A DNA stretch of 64,000 nucleotides from Rhodoferax sp. (GCF_012927445.1 NZ_JABBPD010000007.1:372001-436000); one strand, 5' to 3'; numbered from the stretch's first letter, positions 27,101 to 35,282 are shown. Notes: generated from the sequence alone by a model not told the origin. A program made the numbers and translations.

Positions 27101-27289
27101 GAACTCGGCGCCCGCGCCCACCGCATTGGCAAGGAGCAGCAGCCGGACAAGCCGGCACTGCGCGCCGGCATCAACCTGAATGACCTCGGGCTCGCTGACC
27201 CCACCCGGTCCGGCAAATCAGTGTGGGTCGACGCCATCGCCGGCACTGCGGTACGTAATGGTCTGCCCGCCCGACTGGGGAGAGTCTGA
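24200..27289 (+). CDS. ttrA: Tetrathionate reductase catalytic subunit
   Basis: 1029 residues, close to the ~1020 of the Salmonella enzyme. Molybdopterin oxidoreductase with a Tat signal (TRRQLIAAGGL). The N-terminal 4Fe-4S cluster uses Cys73, Cys76, Cys80 and Cys138 (CLGCTTQCG and TACGRG). Cys254 in GSYCGGAYRSG is the probable Mo ligand. It reduces tetrathionate to two thiosulfates during anaerobic respiration and faces the periplasm. The gene follows ttrC after 16 bp and ends convergent with ttrR, 16 bp away, without a visible terminator. Confidence 0.93.
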   Translation: MKNTRRQLIAAGGLTAFAVGFSQTLGRIADKVMGKDAPKHNVWGNAAAPEFTVDPITGKLQPNPAQQVSYTACLGCTTQCGVRVRIDKASGRIIRVAGNPYSPLSTEPHLPMKASVKESLIAMSRFQDKGLVGRSTACGRGNAVLSQITSPFRVLTPLKRVGPRNSGKWEPIAFDQMVREVTEGGNLFGEGPVTGLKALRDLSTPIDPAQPELGAKVNQVALLSSVNDGREPFARRFWNKSYGTLNFVGHGSYCGGAYRSGSGALFGDMKKMPHGKPDLANSEFVIFIGTAPGNAGNPFKRTGAMLAKGRSDGKLNYVVVDPVLTNADNRAAADRGRWIPIRPGTDSALALGMMRWMLDHERINMAYLANPNLAVAEQLGEPSFSSATWLVITEAGHPRQGRFLRGSDLGQPVTPEERYKESDPYLILGADGKLTPASSQASGPAALDAQASLTVDDKPLAVQTAWLLLKASIEHQTIEQCAEACGIPVATITALADEFTRHGRKAAVIAHGGMMSGAGFYNAFSVLTLNLLIGNLNWKGGLVMNGGSFKEDGTGPRYDLENFPGAITPKGTPLGRNMPYEKSSEFARKKAEGKPYPAQSPWFPNATGLATEWFTGALNGYPYGIQALILWSSNPFYGVPGLRAQIQKDIADPKKIPLIISVDPLINESNAYADYIVPDSLMYESWGWTAPWNGVPTKACTARWPVVEPKAAKTPDGQAIGMETFFIALAKAMALPGFGPEAMSDTDGKPLPLERPEHWYLRGGANIAWLGKEPVPDATDEDLALSGVDRLRPMLEANLKAEEWRKVAFLFTRGGRYQPAKDAQDESNPEWQTNRFKNPLWLWSDMVGGSKNSITGKRFTGCASWQVPAFVDGTPMRKIYSEAQWPLQVVSFKSALQNSYSIGATRLTGIHANNPLLVHPADAAKAGLNSGDIATLSTPGGAVKTTVIVHAGVMQGVVAIEHGFGHRELGARAHRIGKEQQPDKPALRAGINLNDLGLADPTRSGKSVWVDAIAGTAVRNGLPARLGRV

Positions 27290-27305
27290 ATTCGGGCTGT
27301 TGGTT

Positions 27306-27941
27306 TCAGTCCAGCGCGCGCGGGTCAACCCGCAGCATCAGGCGCGCCAGTTCGGCGGCACTGCCAACCTCGACCTTTTCCATGACGTGTTGGCGATGCA
27401 CATGCACCGTCTTTTCACTGATGTCGAGGTCGCGTGCCACCTGCTTGTTCGGATGGCCGCAGGCGACGAGACGGGCGACTTCGCGTTCACGCGGTGTCAG
27501 TCGAGCCAGCAAGGTCTGCGCCTGTTCGCGTAGTTGACTTGCGATCCGTTGGGTGTCGCCGTGGCGCACGGCGGCGGCAACGGCATCCAGCAAGGCCTGA
27601 TCGCGAAACGGTTTTTCAAGAAAGTCAAAGGCACCCTGCTTCATCGCCTGCACGGCCAGTTCGACATCACCGTGCCCGGTCATGAACACCACGGCCGGCG
27701 TCCAGCCCCGCGCGCGCAGGGTTTGTTGCAGTTCCAGTCCATTCATGCCGGGCATGCGGATATCCAGTACCAGACAGCCGAAATCTGTCGGTGGTCTGGG
27801 GCAGGCGGTGAGAAAGTCGGCGGCTGAGGCGTGTGCAAGCACCGACCAGCCGAGTGATTCAAGTAGAAAAACAAGCGACCGGCGAAACGCCGCGTCATCG
27901 TCCACGACATGGATCACCGGGTTGTTAGAACAATCAGTCAT
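27306..27941 (-). CDS. ttrR: Response regulator TtrR
   Basis: 211 residues, FixJ/NarL type. The receiver domain covers residues ~8-125 (HVVDDDAAFRRSL; phospho-acceptor Asp in LVLDIRMPGMNG; Lys in FLEKPF). The LuxR helix-turn-helix lies at ~145-205 (LTPREREVARLVACGHPNKQ then DISEKTVHVHRQ). ATG 27941 lies inside the end of ttrS, giving an 8-bp overlap; a longer open frame upstream would only be antisense of the kinase ATPase region and is rejected. Expected to switch on ttrBCA when tetrathionate is sensed. Confidence 0.9.
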   Translation of the reverse strand: MTDCSNNPVIHVVDDDAAFRRSLVFLLESLGWSVLAHASAADFLTACPRPPTDFGCLVLDIRMPGMNGLELQQTLRARGWTPAVVFMTGHGDVELAVQAMKQGAFDFLEKPFRDQALLDAVAAAVRHGDTQRIASQLREQAQTLLARLTPREREVARLVACGHPNKQVARDLDISEKTVHVHRQHVMEKVEVGSAAELARLMLRVDPRALD

Positions 27942-29742
27942 GAATGGGGAGCGTAAAAGTGAAGACCAGCCCTGGCCCTTCGGCCGGTGGTTGGGCTGAA
28001 AGGTGGCCGCCGTGCGCTTCAATGATGGTCGTGCAGATCGACAGGCCGAGCCCCAGACCGTCTGGCTTGGTGGTAAAGAATGGCTCAAACAGATGTTCCC
28101 GCGCTTCCGGGGCGAGGCCGCGCCCGTAATCGCGAACCGCAATGTGCAGCGTGCCTTTGTCGGGTCGCAGCAAAATGTCCAGGCGGCGCTGATCGTCAGG
28201 CAAATCCTGCATCGCGTCCAGCCCGTTTTTCAGCAGGTTCAGCATGATTTGCTGGATCTGCAGGGGATCAACTTCAACCGCACAATTTGCTGCCGTGCCC
28301 TCATCGACCCGAATCTCGGGCCGGTTTGAAAGCATCCCCAAAAACAGCACCACCGTCTCGCGCACCAGCTCGGCCAGGACACGGCGTTCACGCACGGTCG
28401 CCCGTTTTCGGGAAAAGCCGCGAATGCGACTCAGGATGCCCGCCGCCCGCGCGGCCTGGCCGGCAATCTCGAGGCTAGCCTCACGAACGGCGGCATCGGT
28501 CACGCGGCCGTTGTCCACGCGCAGCACCAGGCTCTGCGCATAGTTGCCGATGCTGGCGAGAGGCTGATTGATTTCATGCGCCAGCGTGCCGGACAGCTCG
28601 CCGAGGATCGAGAGGCGTGACAAGTGCTCGACCTGTTCCTGATGCACGCGCATGCGTTCTTCAATCGCCTTGCGTTCGTCCAGCGCCTGTCGCAGAGCGG
28701 TGGTCCTCGCCTGCACCAGATACTCCACCCGCACGGTGTAGATAATCCAGGCGACCATCAGCGTCGCCAGCATGAGCACCAGCGGCCAGTAGCGGACCAC
28801 CGCCGCACGCAGCGTACTTTCCTTGAGGTAGCTGTACGGCCCCGTTTGCAATTCACGAAACAGCTCATGGACCGCTTGGTAATCGGCCGGCACCGTCCAC
28901 GACATGCCTTCCACTGTCACCGGCATGGCGAGTAACGCGGTGGCAACGGACTTCGCCAGGGCCGGCGGCGTGCTTCGCAGCGTGGCAATTGGCCAGTCGG
29001 GATAAAGCCGGGTCGATGTCTGACAGGGAAAATCCGGCTCGCGACGTGGCGACAACACGCGAAAACCAGACGAGAGGCGTGCCGGCAGACTTTCAATGGT
29101 GCAGGCCCGAACGATCCCGGCATCGGCACGGCCTGCGGTGACCGCATCGGTCACCTTGTGCATTGGCAAGCCGACGAAGTCGAGTTGCGCGAAGTCCGTG
29201 AAGGGGTCAATGCCCAGTTGCACAAACTCTCGCCACGCCACCTGGAAACCACCAAAAGCATTTTCTCCAACGGCGATCACGCGCTTGCCCGCGAGATCGG
29301 CCAGCGAGCGCAAATCCTGGCGGTCGGCCCGCACAATCACGGCGGAACCCACCGCGCGCACCGGTGATGGGGCCTGCGCGGTATCCAGCGTGGCGATCCG
29401 GCTGATGCCGAATTCCATTTCAAGCGCGACATAGTTGCCGGGGTTGGTGATGACGAAATCGACGGATTGGGTCGTTACCGCTGCCTGCAGCGCCGCCTGG
29501 TCGAGCTGTACCAGAACCGGGGTGTAACCCGGGAGTGCGGTGGCGAGGTGGGCAAGCAGCGGGGCCCATTGGCTGTCCATGGTCTCGGTATCAAGAAAGG
29601 CCAGCACGGCGATGCGCACGGTGCGCGGTTCGGCAGAAGCTGACAGGATCGGGCCGAAGAAAAACATCAGCGCAAGAACAAGGTAGCGGGGGGAAAAGGA
29701 CATATCTAGGGAGGGGAAACTCAGCCAACGCAGCCTTGCCAT
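27934..29742 (-). CDS. ttrS: Tetrathionate sensor histidine kinase TtrS
   Basis: 602 residues. Signal sequence or first membrane segment, then a PhnD-like periplasmic binding domain (~60-320: IAVLAFLDTETMDSQWAPLL, FVITNPGNYVALE), a membrane segment near 350, a coiled linker, the H-box LSGTLAHEINQPLAS and the ATPase boxes (NLLKNGLDAM, DYGRGL, GLGLGLSI). ATG 29742 has AAGG 4 nt upstream; ATG 29703 in the same frame would also give a signal sequence but lacks a box. With TtrR it forms the classic tetrathionate-sensing pair, here convergent to ttrBCA. Confidence 0.88.
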   Translation of the reverse strand: MARLRWLSFPSLDMSFSPRYLVLALMFFFGPILSASAEPRTVRIAVLAFLDTETMDSQWAPLLAHLATALPGYTPVLVQLDQAALQAAVTTQSVDFVITNPGNYVALEMEFGISRIATLDTAQAPSPVRAVGSAVIVRADRQDLRSLADLAGKRVIAVGENAFGGFQVAWREFVQLGIDPFTDFAQLDFVGLPMHKVTDAVTAGRADAGIVRACTIESLPARLSSGFRVLSPRREPDFPCQTSTRLYPDWPIATLRSTPPALAKSVATALLAMPVTVEGMSWTVPADYQAVHELFRELQTGPYSYLKESTLRAAVVRYWPLVLMLATLMVAWIIYTVRVEYLVQARTTALRQALDERKAIEERMRVHQEQVEHLSRLSILGELSGTLAHEINQPLASIGNYAQSLVLRVDNGRVTDAAVREASLEIAGQAARAAGILSRIRGFSRKRATVRERRVLAELVRETVVLFLGMLSNRPEIRVDEGTAANCAVEVDPLQIQQIMLNLLKNGLDAMQDLPDDQRRLDILLRPDKGTLHIAVRDYGRGLAPEAREHLFEPFFTTKPDGLGLGLSICTTIIEAHGGHLSAQPPAEGPGLVFTFTLPIHD

Positions 29743-29906
29743 CTTACCTTGGGTGGGGCTTGTCGAAGCACCGCATTGACGACCTAAGATGGTGTTGCAG
29801 GTGACCGATGGGATGCAATTTATTAGGGTTGAATCAGACACACGCGCTGCGATAACGGCCGGTCGTGAACAATGCCTACTTTTAACTGAAAGCGACAGAA
29901 CCTCTC

Positions 29907-30572
29907 ATGCGCGTGTTGCTGATAGAAGATGATGAACTGATTGCCCACGGCATCCTGGCCGGCTTGTGGGCGCACGGGTTGACGGTCGATGGGGTGCACA
30001 CCGCGGCGCAGGCCGAGGCCGCGTTGTCGGCCGTGCATTGTGATGTGGTGATTCTCGATCTCGGCCTGCCCGACGAGGACGGCATGAGTCTGCTGCGCCG
30101 CTTGCGGGCGAGCGGCATGGCACTGCCGGTGCTGATCTTGAGTGCGCGTGACACGGTACAAGATCGCGTTGCCGGCTTGCGTGCCGGCGCCGACGACTAC
30201 CTGCTCAAGCCCTTCGATCTGGATGAACTGGTGGCCCGGCTGCATGCCTTGCTGCGCCGCGCCGCCGGCCGCAGCGTCGATGTCATGGAGCATGGCCCGT
30301 TGCGTCTTGATCCGGCCAGCGGGGAGGTCACTCTGCACGGACAGCCGGTTGTTTTATCGCGCCGCGAACTGGCGTTGCTGGCCGCCCTGCTGCAGGCGCG
30401 TGGCCGCATCCTGAGTCCCGACCAGCTCAAAGACAGTCTCTACGATTTCAGTGAAGAAATCGAAAGCAATGCACTCAGTGTGCACATCCATCATCTGCGT
30501 CGAAAACTGGGGGCCGACTTGATCGAGACGGTCCGTGGCGTGGGTTACCGGTGCAGCAAGGTCAGCGTATGA
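29907..30572 (+). CDS. OmpR-family response regulator
   Basis: 221 residues. The receiver domain has the acidic pair (LIEDDELIAHG), phospho-acceptor Asp in VVILDLGLPDEDG and the Lys in YLLKPFDLDEL. The C-terminal winged helix ends ALSVHIHHLRRKLG...VGYR, typical for the QseB/TctD/PmrA group. It overlaps the kinase gene by 4 bp. The signal and target genes cannot be read here; neighbours give no clear hint. Confidence 0.9.
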   Translation: MRVLLIEDDELIAHGILAGLWAHGLTVDGVHTAAQAEAALSAVHCDVVILDLGLPDEDGMSLLRRLRASGMALPVLILSARDTVQDRVAGLRAGADDYLLKPFDLDELVARLHALLRRAAGRSVDVMEHGPLRLDPASGEVTLHGQPVVLSRRELALLAALLQARGRILSPDQLKDSLYDFSEEIESNALSVHIHHLRRKLGADLIETVRGVGYRCSKVSV

Positions 30573-31885
30573 CGCTTCGACTGCGCTTGCTGCTGCTGAT
30601 CGGCGTCTCGATGCTGCTGCTCTGGGGTGGGGTGGCGATCTGGATGCTGCACGATCTGGAGCAGGAAATGCAGCGCACCCTGGACCAGCGCCTTGAAATG
30701 TCGGCCCATATGGTGGCCGGCCTGATGTCGCAGAACCCGGCCGCGTGGGATGGCCGTGCCGGCAAAGCCGGCGCCTCCACCTTGAACGTACCGGAAACGG
30801 TGAAAGGTTTGGCGTGTCAGGTCTCGCTGCGCGGCGAGGTGATCGCGCGCACTCCGGGTGCGGCACCGGAGGCCATTGACCTCGCCGCACCCGGGTTTTC
30901 TGATCGAAAAATCAAGGGCGAACACTGGCGCAGCTACACCCTGGATAAACTGGGTTTGCGTGTCACCACGGCCGATCGGCTGAGCGAGCGCAACACCCTG
31001 TTGCGCAATGTCATGGTGGCAGCGGTGGTGCCTTTTGTCGTTGCCCTGCTGGGCAGCCTGTTGGTGTTGTGGTTCGGTGTTGGCAGCGGGTTGCGGCCAC
31101 TGGAGCGCCTGCGTCAGATCCTGGCCAGCCGCACGCCCGATGCCTTGACCCCGATTGAAAATGCGCCGCTGGCGCCCGACTTGCAGCCCTTGGTCAACAC
31201 CCTGAATCACCTGCTGGCGCGAATGAACGAGACCGTCAACCGCGAACGCCGTTTTACCAGCGATGCAGCCCACGAATTGCGCACGCCGCTCACCGCCATC
31301 AAGACCCATCTTCAGGTCGTCCGCATCACGCACGGCCAGGAGGCCGCCGTGGCCATGGCTTACGCCGAAGAGGGGGTGGCGCGGCTGCAGCACTCGCTCT
31401 CGCAGTTGCTGACACTGTCACAAGTGGAGGGGGCTTTTGTCTGGGAAGACGGGCACCTCGTAGATGCCAACGAAGTCGCCCTCCTTGCCATGCGCGATGC
31501 GGCGCCCGATGCGCCGGAACGCATCGAACTCGACAGTGACGCCAGCGGGGCCGAACTGGCACTGCCGCAAGCGCTCGCCGTGACCGCACTGCGTAACTTG
31601 TTGGAGAACGCCTTGCGGCATTCCCCTGCCAAAAATAGCGTCCTGCTGGAAATCCGGCGTGGGCCGGACACGGTTCGTTTCAGTGTCTGTGATCAAGGAC
31701 CCGGGCTCAGCGAGGAGGCGCTGGTCCTGGCGAAGCAACGTTTCTGGCGGCGCGGTTCGGATCGCGGTAGCGGACTGGGCTTGTCCATTGTTGTCGCCAT
31801 CGCCGAACGCTTTGGTGGCTCGTTTGAATTGCTGCAGCGACCCGAGGGCGGGCTGGAAGCCAGATTGATCTTGCCGAAAATTTGA
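30569..31885 (+). CDS. Sensor histidine kinase, QseC/TctE-like
   Basis: 438 residues. Two membrane segments (near 5-25 and ~150-172) enclose a periplasmic domain of ~125 residues that resembles the 2CSK_N type. An HAMP-like linker follows, then the H-box SDAAHELRTPLTAIKTH near residue 235 and the ATPase motifs (LLENALRHSP, CDQGPGLSEE, GSGLGLSIV). ATG 30569 starts in the stop codon of the regulator gene. An earlier in-frame start would overlap the regulator and is not used. Confidence 0.9.
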   Translation: MTLRLRLLLLIGVSMLLLWGGVAIWMLHDLEQEMQRTLDQRLEMSAHMVAGLMSQNPAAWDGRAGKAGASTLNVPETVKGLACQVSLRGEVIARTPGAAPEAIDLAAPGFSDRKIKGEHWRSYTLDKLGLRVTTADRLSERNTLLRNVMVAAVVPFVVALLGSLLVLWFGVGSGLRPLERLRQILASRTPDALTPIENAPLAPDLQPLVNTLNHLLARMNETVNRERRFTSDAAHELRTPLTAIKTHLQVVRITHGQEAAVAMAYAEEGVARLQHSLSQLLTLSQVEGAFVWEDGHLVDANEVALLAMRDAAPDAPERIELDSDASGAELALPQALAVTALRNLLENALRHSPAKNSVLLEIRRGPDTVRFSVCDQGPGLSEEALVLAKQRFWRRGSDRGSGLGLSIVVAIAERFGGSFELLQRPEGGLEARLILPKI

Positions 31886-32145
31886 TTATGAAATGAAAGT
31901 TTTCAAACTGGGGGCGTCGATGCTCGGCCGGTTGTAGGTGCGCTCGGCCTAGTTTGACTTCCAAGGTTTTTTGACTCCAGACATGCCCAGCTTTGCGTTT
32001 TCTCAATTTGTAATCTCCATTCTCTGAATTTAATATGCATCCTTGGGTTGCGCTTTTCGGGGGGCAAGACCCTGGTGTTGGCGCACACGCAAGGACAGAG
32101 CGAAAGCCCCGCTTTCTCTATGACAGTCAATCGAAAAGGAATCCC
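31886..32145. other. Intergenic region, no gene seen
   Basis: 260 bp between the kinase and the next secreted protein. It is A/T-richer than its neighbours at the right end, where a promoter is likely. A GCTCGGCC repeat occurs twice near 31921-31952. No terminator with a T-tract is obvious. Confidence 0.4.
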
Positions 32146-32697
32146 ATGAACCCGCATTTCAATCTCAAGGCTTCATTCGTGGTCGCTGCCATGCTGGTGT
32201 TGCCAGTAGCGCAGGCCGCGACCATGACCAAAGCCGACTACAACACCGAAAAGACCCGCATTAGCGCAGACTACAAGACCGACAAGGCCGCCTGCGCCTC
32301 GTTCGCTGGCAATGCCAAGGACATCTGTAGGGAAGAAGCCAAGGCCAAGGAAAAAATCGCACGCGCCGAACTGGAATACAGCTACAGCGGCAAGGCCAGC
32401 GACCAGACCAAGCTGCTGGAGGTGAAGGCCAAATCAGCCTATGCGGTTGCCAAGGAAAAGTGCGACGACAAGGCGGGCAACGAGAAGGACGTTTGCGTCA
32501 AGGAGGCCAAGGCCATCGAGGCCAAGGCGCTAGCCGAGGCCAAGATGGGCAAACAGATTGGTGAGGCCAGGAAGGACGCCGCTGTAGAAACAAGCGACGC
32601 CGACTACAAGGTCGCCGTGGAGAAGTGCGACGCAATGGCGGGCGATGCCAAGGCCAGTTGCATGGCAGCCGCCAAGGCCAAGTTCGGCAAGAACTGA
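32146..32697 (+). CDS. Exported protein with three Cys-pair helical repeats
   Basis: 183 residues. The first ~24 form a signal peptide (MNPHFNLKASFVVAAMLVLP, cleavage near AQAA). The mature part is rich in Lys, Ala, Asp and Glu and has three helix units, each with a spaced cysteine pair: AACASFAGNAKDICREEAKA, EKCDDKAGNEKDVCVKEAKA and EKCDAMAGDAKASCMAAAKA. The even number of cysteines suggests three disulfide-pinned helical hairpins in the periplasm. Similar proteins are common in Burkholderiales, often labelled as TolA-like only because of composition. AAAAGGA precedes ATG 32146. Function unknown. Confidence 0.72.
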   Translation: MNPHFNLKASFVVAAMLVLPVAQAATMTKADYNTEKTRISADYKTDKAACASFAGNAKDICREEAKAKEKIARAELEYSYSGKASDQTKLLEVKAKSAYAVAKEKCDDKAGNEKDVCVKEAKAIEAKALAEAKMGKQIGEARKDAAVETSDADYKVAVEKCDAMAGDAKASCMAAAKAKFGKN

Positions 32698-32832
32698 GCG
32701 CTGCGCGATGACCTGAAAAACCGACTTTTCATCTGATAGTTGGTTATCGAAGGATAGAAATTTCGCACTGTCCATCGTTCAGGTCTGTGCACAGGGGCAA
32801 GATAGAAATTTATTAACTTTAGGAGAAGTAGC

Positions 32833-33039
32833 ATGAATAAAAACCAAGTCAAGGGCGCGGTCAAAGATGCCGCCGGTAAAGTTCAAGAGGAAGCTGGAAA
32901 GTTAGTTGGAAGTAAAGAACAGCAAGCGAAGGGTTTGCAAAAACAGGTCGAGGGCAAAGCGGAGAAGAAGTTGGGGGATGTCAAAGAAGTCGTCAAGGAT
33001 GCCAAAGAAGCGATCAAGGATGCAGGCAAAAAACTCTAG
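32833..33039 (+). CDS. CsbD-like stress protein
   Basis: 68 residues, CsbD family (KGAVKDAAGKVQEEAGKLVG, then a lysine-rich amphipathic helix). CsbD-like proteins are small, very soluble and often induced in stress; their action is not established. A TTTAGGAGAA box gives a strong start. First of a set of small envelope or stress genes (to 33561). Confidence 0.88.
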   Translation: MNKNQVKGAVKDAAGKVQEEAGKLVGSKEQQAKGLQKQVEGKAEKKLGDVKEVVKDAKEAIKDAGKKL

Positions 33040-33130
33040 CCTCGGTATTGCCACCGATCTCGGCAGAGAGGTAAAGATTAATCTTGTTGCGCACCCTGCC
33101 ACCATTTTTTACTTTAAAAGGATAGCCGCC

Positions 33131-33370
33131 ATGAACCGTTCCATACTAATTTCGGCGCTGCTCGCCACACTGGCCCTTGCTGCTTGTGACAAGCGCACGG
33201 TCGTCAATGTTCCCGCGACACCTGCGGCACCCGTCGTGGTGCCCGGACCCCAAGGTCCGCAGGGCACAACCGGCAGTCAGGGTAACGAGGGCAGCCCAGG
33301 CGCCACCGGCAAGCCTGGCGAAAGCAGTACCGTGATCGTGATGCCCCCGGCTTCAGCGCCAGCGAACTAA
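33131..33370 (+). CDS. Small collagen-like lipoprotein
   Basis: 79 residues. Lipoprotein signal with lipobox LAAC (Cys19 in LATLALAACDKR). Residues ~40-60 consist of Gly-X-Y triplets (GPQGPQGTTGSQG and following GNEGSPGATGKPGE), flanked by Pro/Ala/Val-rich stretches. Such a short collagen-like segment could allow trimerisation at the membrane surface, but this is inference. AAAGGATAG lies upstream. The frame remains open further upstream, inside the csbD gene, but ATG 33131 gives the lipoprotein signal. Confidence 0.72.
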   Translation: MNRSILISALLATLALAACDKRTVVNVPATPAAPVVVPGPQGPQGTTGSQGNEGSPGATGKPGESSTVIVMPPASAPAN

Positions 33371-33402
33371 ATCTGCTTATCTAAAATTTCAGGGAGAACG
33401 CC

Positions 33403-33561
33403 ATGAGCTTGGGAACCATACTGTTGATCGTTTTAATCCTTATGCTGATTGGCGTCATGCCGACTTGGCCGCACAGCAGGAGCTGGGGCTATGGACCAAG
33501 TGGTGGAGTAGGACTGGTCGTGATCATCATCATCGTGTTGCTCTTGATGGGGCGGCTGTAA
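33403..33561 (+). CDS. DUF3309-type small membrane protein
   Basis: 52 residues: MSLGTILLIVLILMLIGVMP, a short polar loop (TWPHSRSWGYGPSGG) and a second hydrophobic segment VGLVVIIIIVLLLMGRL. This is the pattern of DUF3309 proteins, two-helix inner-membrane peptides of unknown role that are common in proteobacteria. AGGGAGAACGCC upstream is a very good ribosome-binding site. Same run as the CsbD-like and collagen-like genes. Confidence 0.85.
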   Translation: MSLGTILLIVLILMLIGVMPTWPHSRSWGYGPSGGVGLVVIIIIVLLLMGRL

Positions 33562-33589
33562 CGGAGTAGTTAAACCGCCACCAAGGCCG

Positions 33590-33791
33590 AACGCTTCGGT
33601 GTAGATCACGCGTTTGAAGCGGGCCTTGTGCTCGGCCCACGAGAACTTGCCGGAGTCGACGATTGCGCCGCCAATTAAGGTGCCATGGCCGACCAAAAAC
33701 GTGGTCAGTAATGCACCACGATGTCGGCGCCATGCTCGTTCGGTCGTAGCAGGTACGGCGTAGCCACCGTGTTATCGACGATCAGGGGGAA
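33590..33791 (-). pseudogene. metY: metY (O-acetylhomoserine sulfhydrylase) fragment, frameshifted
   Basis: On the minus strand, PLIVDNTVATPYLLRP and HGADIVVH from the PLP-enzyme MetY are fused to the end of an ssuE-like gene. A frameshift at about 33707-33710 stops that frame, and the MetY sequence goes on in another frame as GHGTLIGGAIVDSGKFSWAE and HKARFKR. Then the usual segment before VVYTEAFG is missing (FKR is followed directly by VIYTEAFG) and the rest of the gene is absent. This is a decayed internal fragment of about 65 codons, about 15% of a normal metY. Confidence 0.8.
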
Positions 33792-34217
33792 CCAAACGTT
33801 TTTCCAACGTGCGGCTAGCTTTTTGTGCCAAGGCATGGCCGGTGGCACCGGGCGCAGCGCATAGTCCAGAGCCCGCATGTGGTCTGGGCTGCCACCGGTG
33901 GCCAGCGGCAGCACGGTTTTGCCTTGCAGTGCGTTCTGTGGCAACAGGTCCAGAAACACTTTGAGAACCCCGCTGTAAGCCGCCTTGTAAACCGGGGTCG
34001 CCACCACCACGACCTCGGCGTCGGCCACCCGCCGGATCGCGTGGCTGATGGTGCGGTGGCTGAAATCCGCCAGGATCAGCGCCTGCGGCGACAGGTCGCG
34101 GATCTGCAGCCGCTCCACATGGGCGCCGCGCTGGTGCAGCCGCTGCTGGACGCCGTCCAGCAAGGCGGCCGAGCGCGATTTTTCAGAGGGGCTCCCGGCA
34201 ATCAACAAAACAGTCAT
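33705..34217 (-). pseudogene. ssuE: ssuE-like FMN reductase truncated and fused to a metY fragment
   Basis: 170 codons. Residues 1 to ~125 match an NADPH-dependent FMN reductase of the SsuE group (LLIAGSPSEKSRSAALLDGV, VVVATPVYKAAYSGVLKVF, LPLATGGSPDHMRALDYALR). The normal C-terminal ~50-60 residues are replaced: after residue ~143 the sequence is from MetY and ends at a frameshift-created stop. SsuE supplies FMNH2 to the sulfonate monooxygenase SsuD; the FMN-binding GSPS loop remains, so some activity is conceivable, but the loss of the end suggests a dead gene. It lies just after the second sbp gene on the same strand, 42 bp away. Confidence 0.75.
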
Positions 34218-34259
34218 TATTTTTCTCCTTGATCAGTGCGTGTGTGACAGCGTTGGTGC

Positions 34260-35282
34260 TTACTTTTTCAGGTAGATCTGGTCAAAGCTGCCGCCATCGG
34301 CAAAGTGCGCTTTGTCTGCCTTGGCCCAGCCGCCAAAGGCCTGCTCAATGGTGAACAGGTTGAGCTTGGGCAACTGTTTCAGGTACTTGGCCTGCGCCTT
34401 GGGCGAGATGGGCCGGTAGAAGTTTTTGCCGGCGATGTCCTGGCCTTCGTCGGTGTAGAGATATTCCAGGTAGGCCTGTGCCACGGCGCGGGTGCCCTTG
34501 CGGTCCACGTTCTTGTCCACCACCGCCACCGGCGGCTCGGCCAGGATGCTCAACGACGGGTAAATGATGTCGACCTTGCCGCCAAATTCCTTCTCCAGCA
34601 GATGCGCTTCGTTTTCCCAGGAGATGAAAACGTCACCCTGGTTGCGCTGGGCAAAGGTGATGGAAGAGCCACGGGCTCCGGTGTCGAGCACCGGCACGTT
34701 CTTGTACAAGGCCTGCACGAACTCCTTGGCCTTGAGTTCACCGTCGTTTTTGCCGCCAAATTTACGTTTGGCAAACTCCCAGGCCGCCAGGTAGTTCCAG
34801 CGCGCGCCGCCGGAGGTCTTCGGGTTGGGGGTGATGACGCTGATGCCGGGTTTGATCAGGTCGTCCCAGTCGCGGATCGCCTTGGGGTTGCCCTGGCGCA
34901 CCACCAGCACGATGGTCGAGGTGTAGGGGGCCGAGTTGTGCGGCAGGCGTTTTTGCCAGTCAGCGGGCAGCCATTGGCCGTTCCTGGACAAAGCGTCCAC
35001 ATCACCGGCCAGCGCCAGCGTCACCACGTCGGCGTCCAGCCCGTCGATCACCGAGCGCGCCTGCTTGCCCGAGCCGCCATGCGACTGCTTGATGGTGACG
35101 TCCTGGCCGGTTTGGGCTTTCCAGTGTTTGGCAAAGGCGGCGTTGAACTCGACATACAGCTCACGCGTCGGGTCGTAAGACACATTCAGCAGCGAAACAG
35201 GGGCTTGGGCGCTGGCGCCCAACGCGGCGCTCGCCAAAAAAGCGGCCAGGGTGAAATTGAAAATCCGACGACGTGTGCGCAT
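34260..35282 (-). CDS. sbp: Second periplasmic sulfate-binding protein
   Basis: 340 residues with signal peptide ([20 protein letters not shown], cleavage near ASAQ). Same family as the protein at 15762: [59 protein letters not shown] and [20 protein letters not shown]. No permease or ATPase genes are near, so it either serves the CysTWA transporter encoded 18 kb away or is an orphan. Start ATG 35282 was chosen for the signal peptide; the frame is open 19 codons upstream. It is followed by the ssuE/metY chimera, so this may be what is left of a sulfur-starvation locus. Confidence 0.92.
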   Translation of the reverse strand: MRTRRRIFNFTLAAFLASAALGASAQAPVSLLNVSYDPTRELYVEFNAAFAKHWKAQTGQDVTIKQSHGGSGKQARSVIDGLDADVVTLALAGDVDALSRNGQWLPADWQKRLPHNSAPYTSTIVLVVRQGNPKAIRDWDDLIKPGISVITPNPKTSGGARWNYLAAWEFAKRKFGGKNDGELKAKEFVQALYKNVPVLDTGARGSSITFAQRNQGDVFISWENEAHLLEKEFGGKVDIIYPSLSILAEPPVAVVDKNVDRKGTRAVAQAYLEYLYTDEGQDIAGKNFYRPISPKAQAKYLKQLPKLNLFTIEQAFGGWAKADKAHFADGGSFDQIYLKK

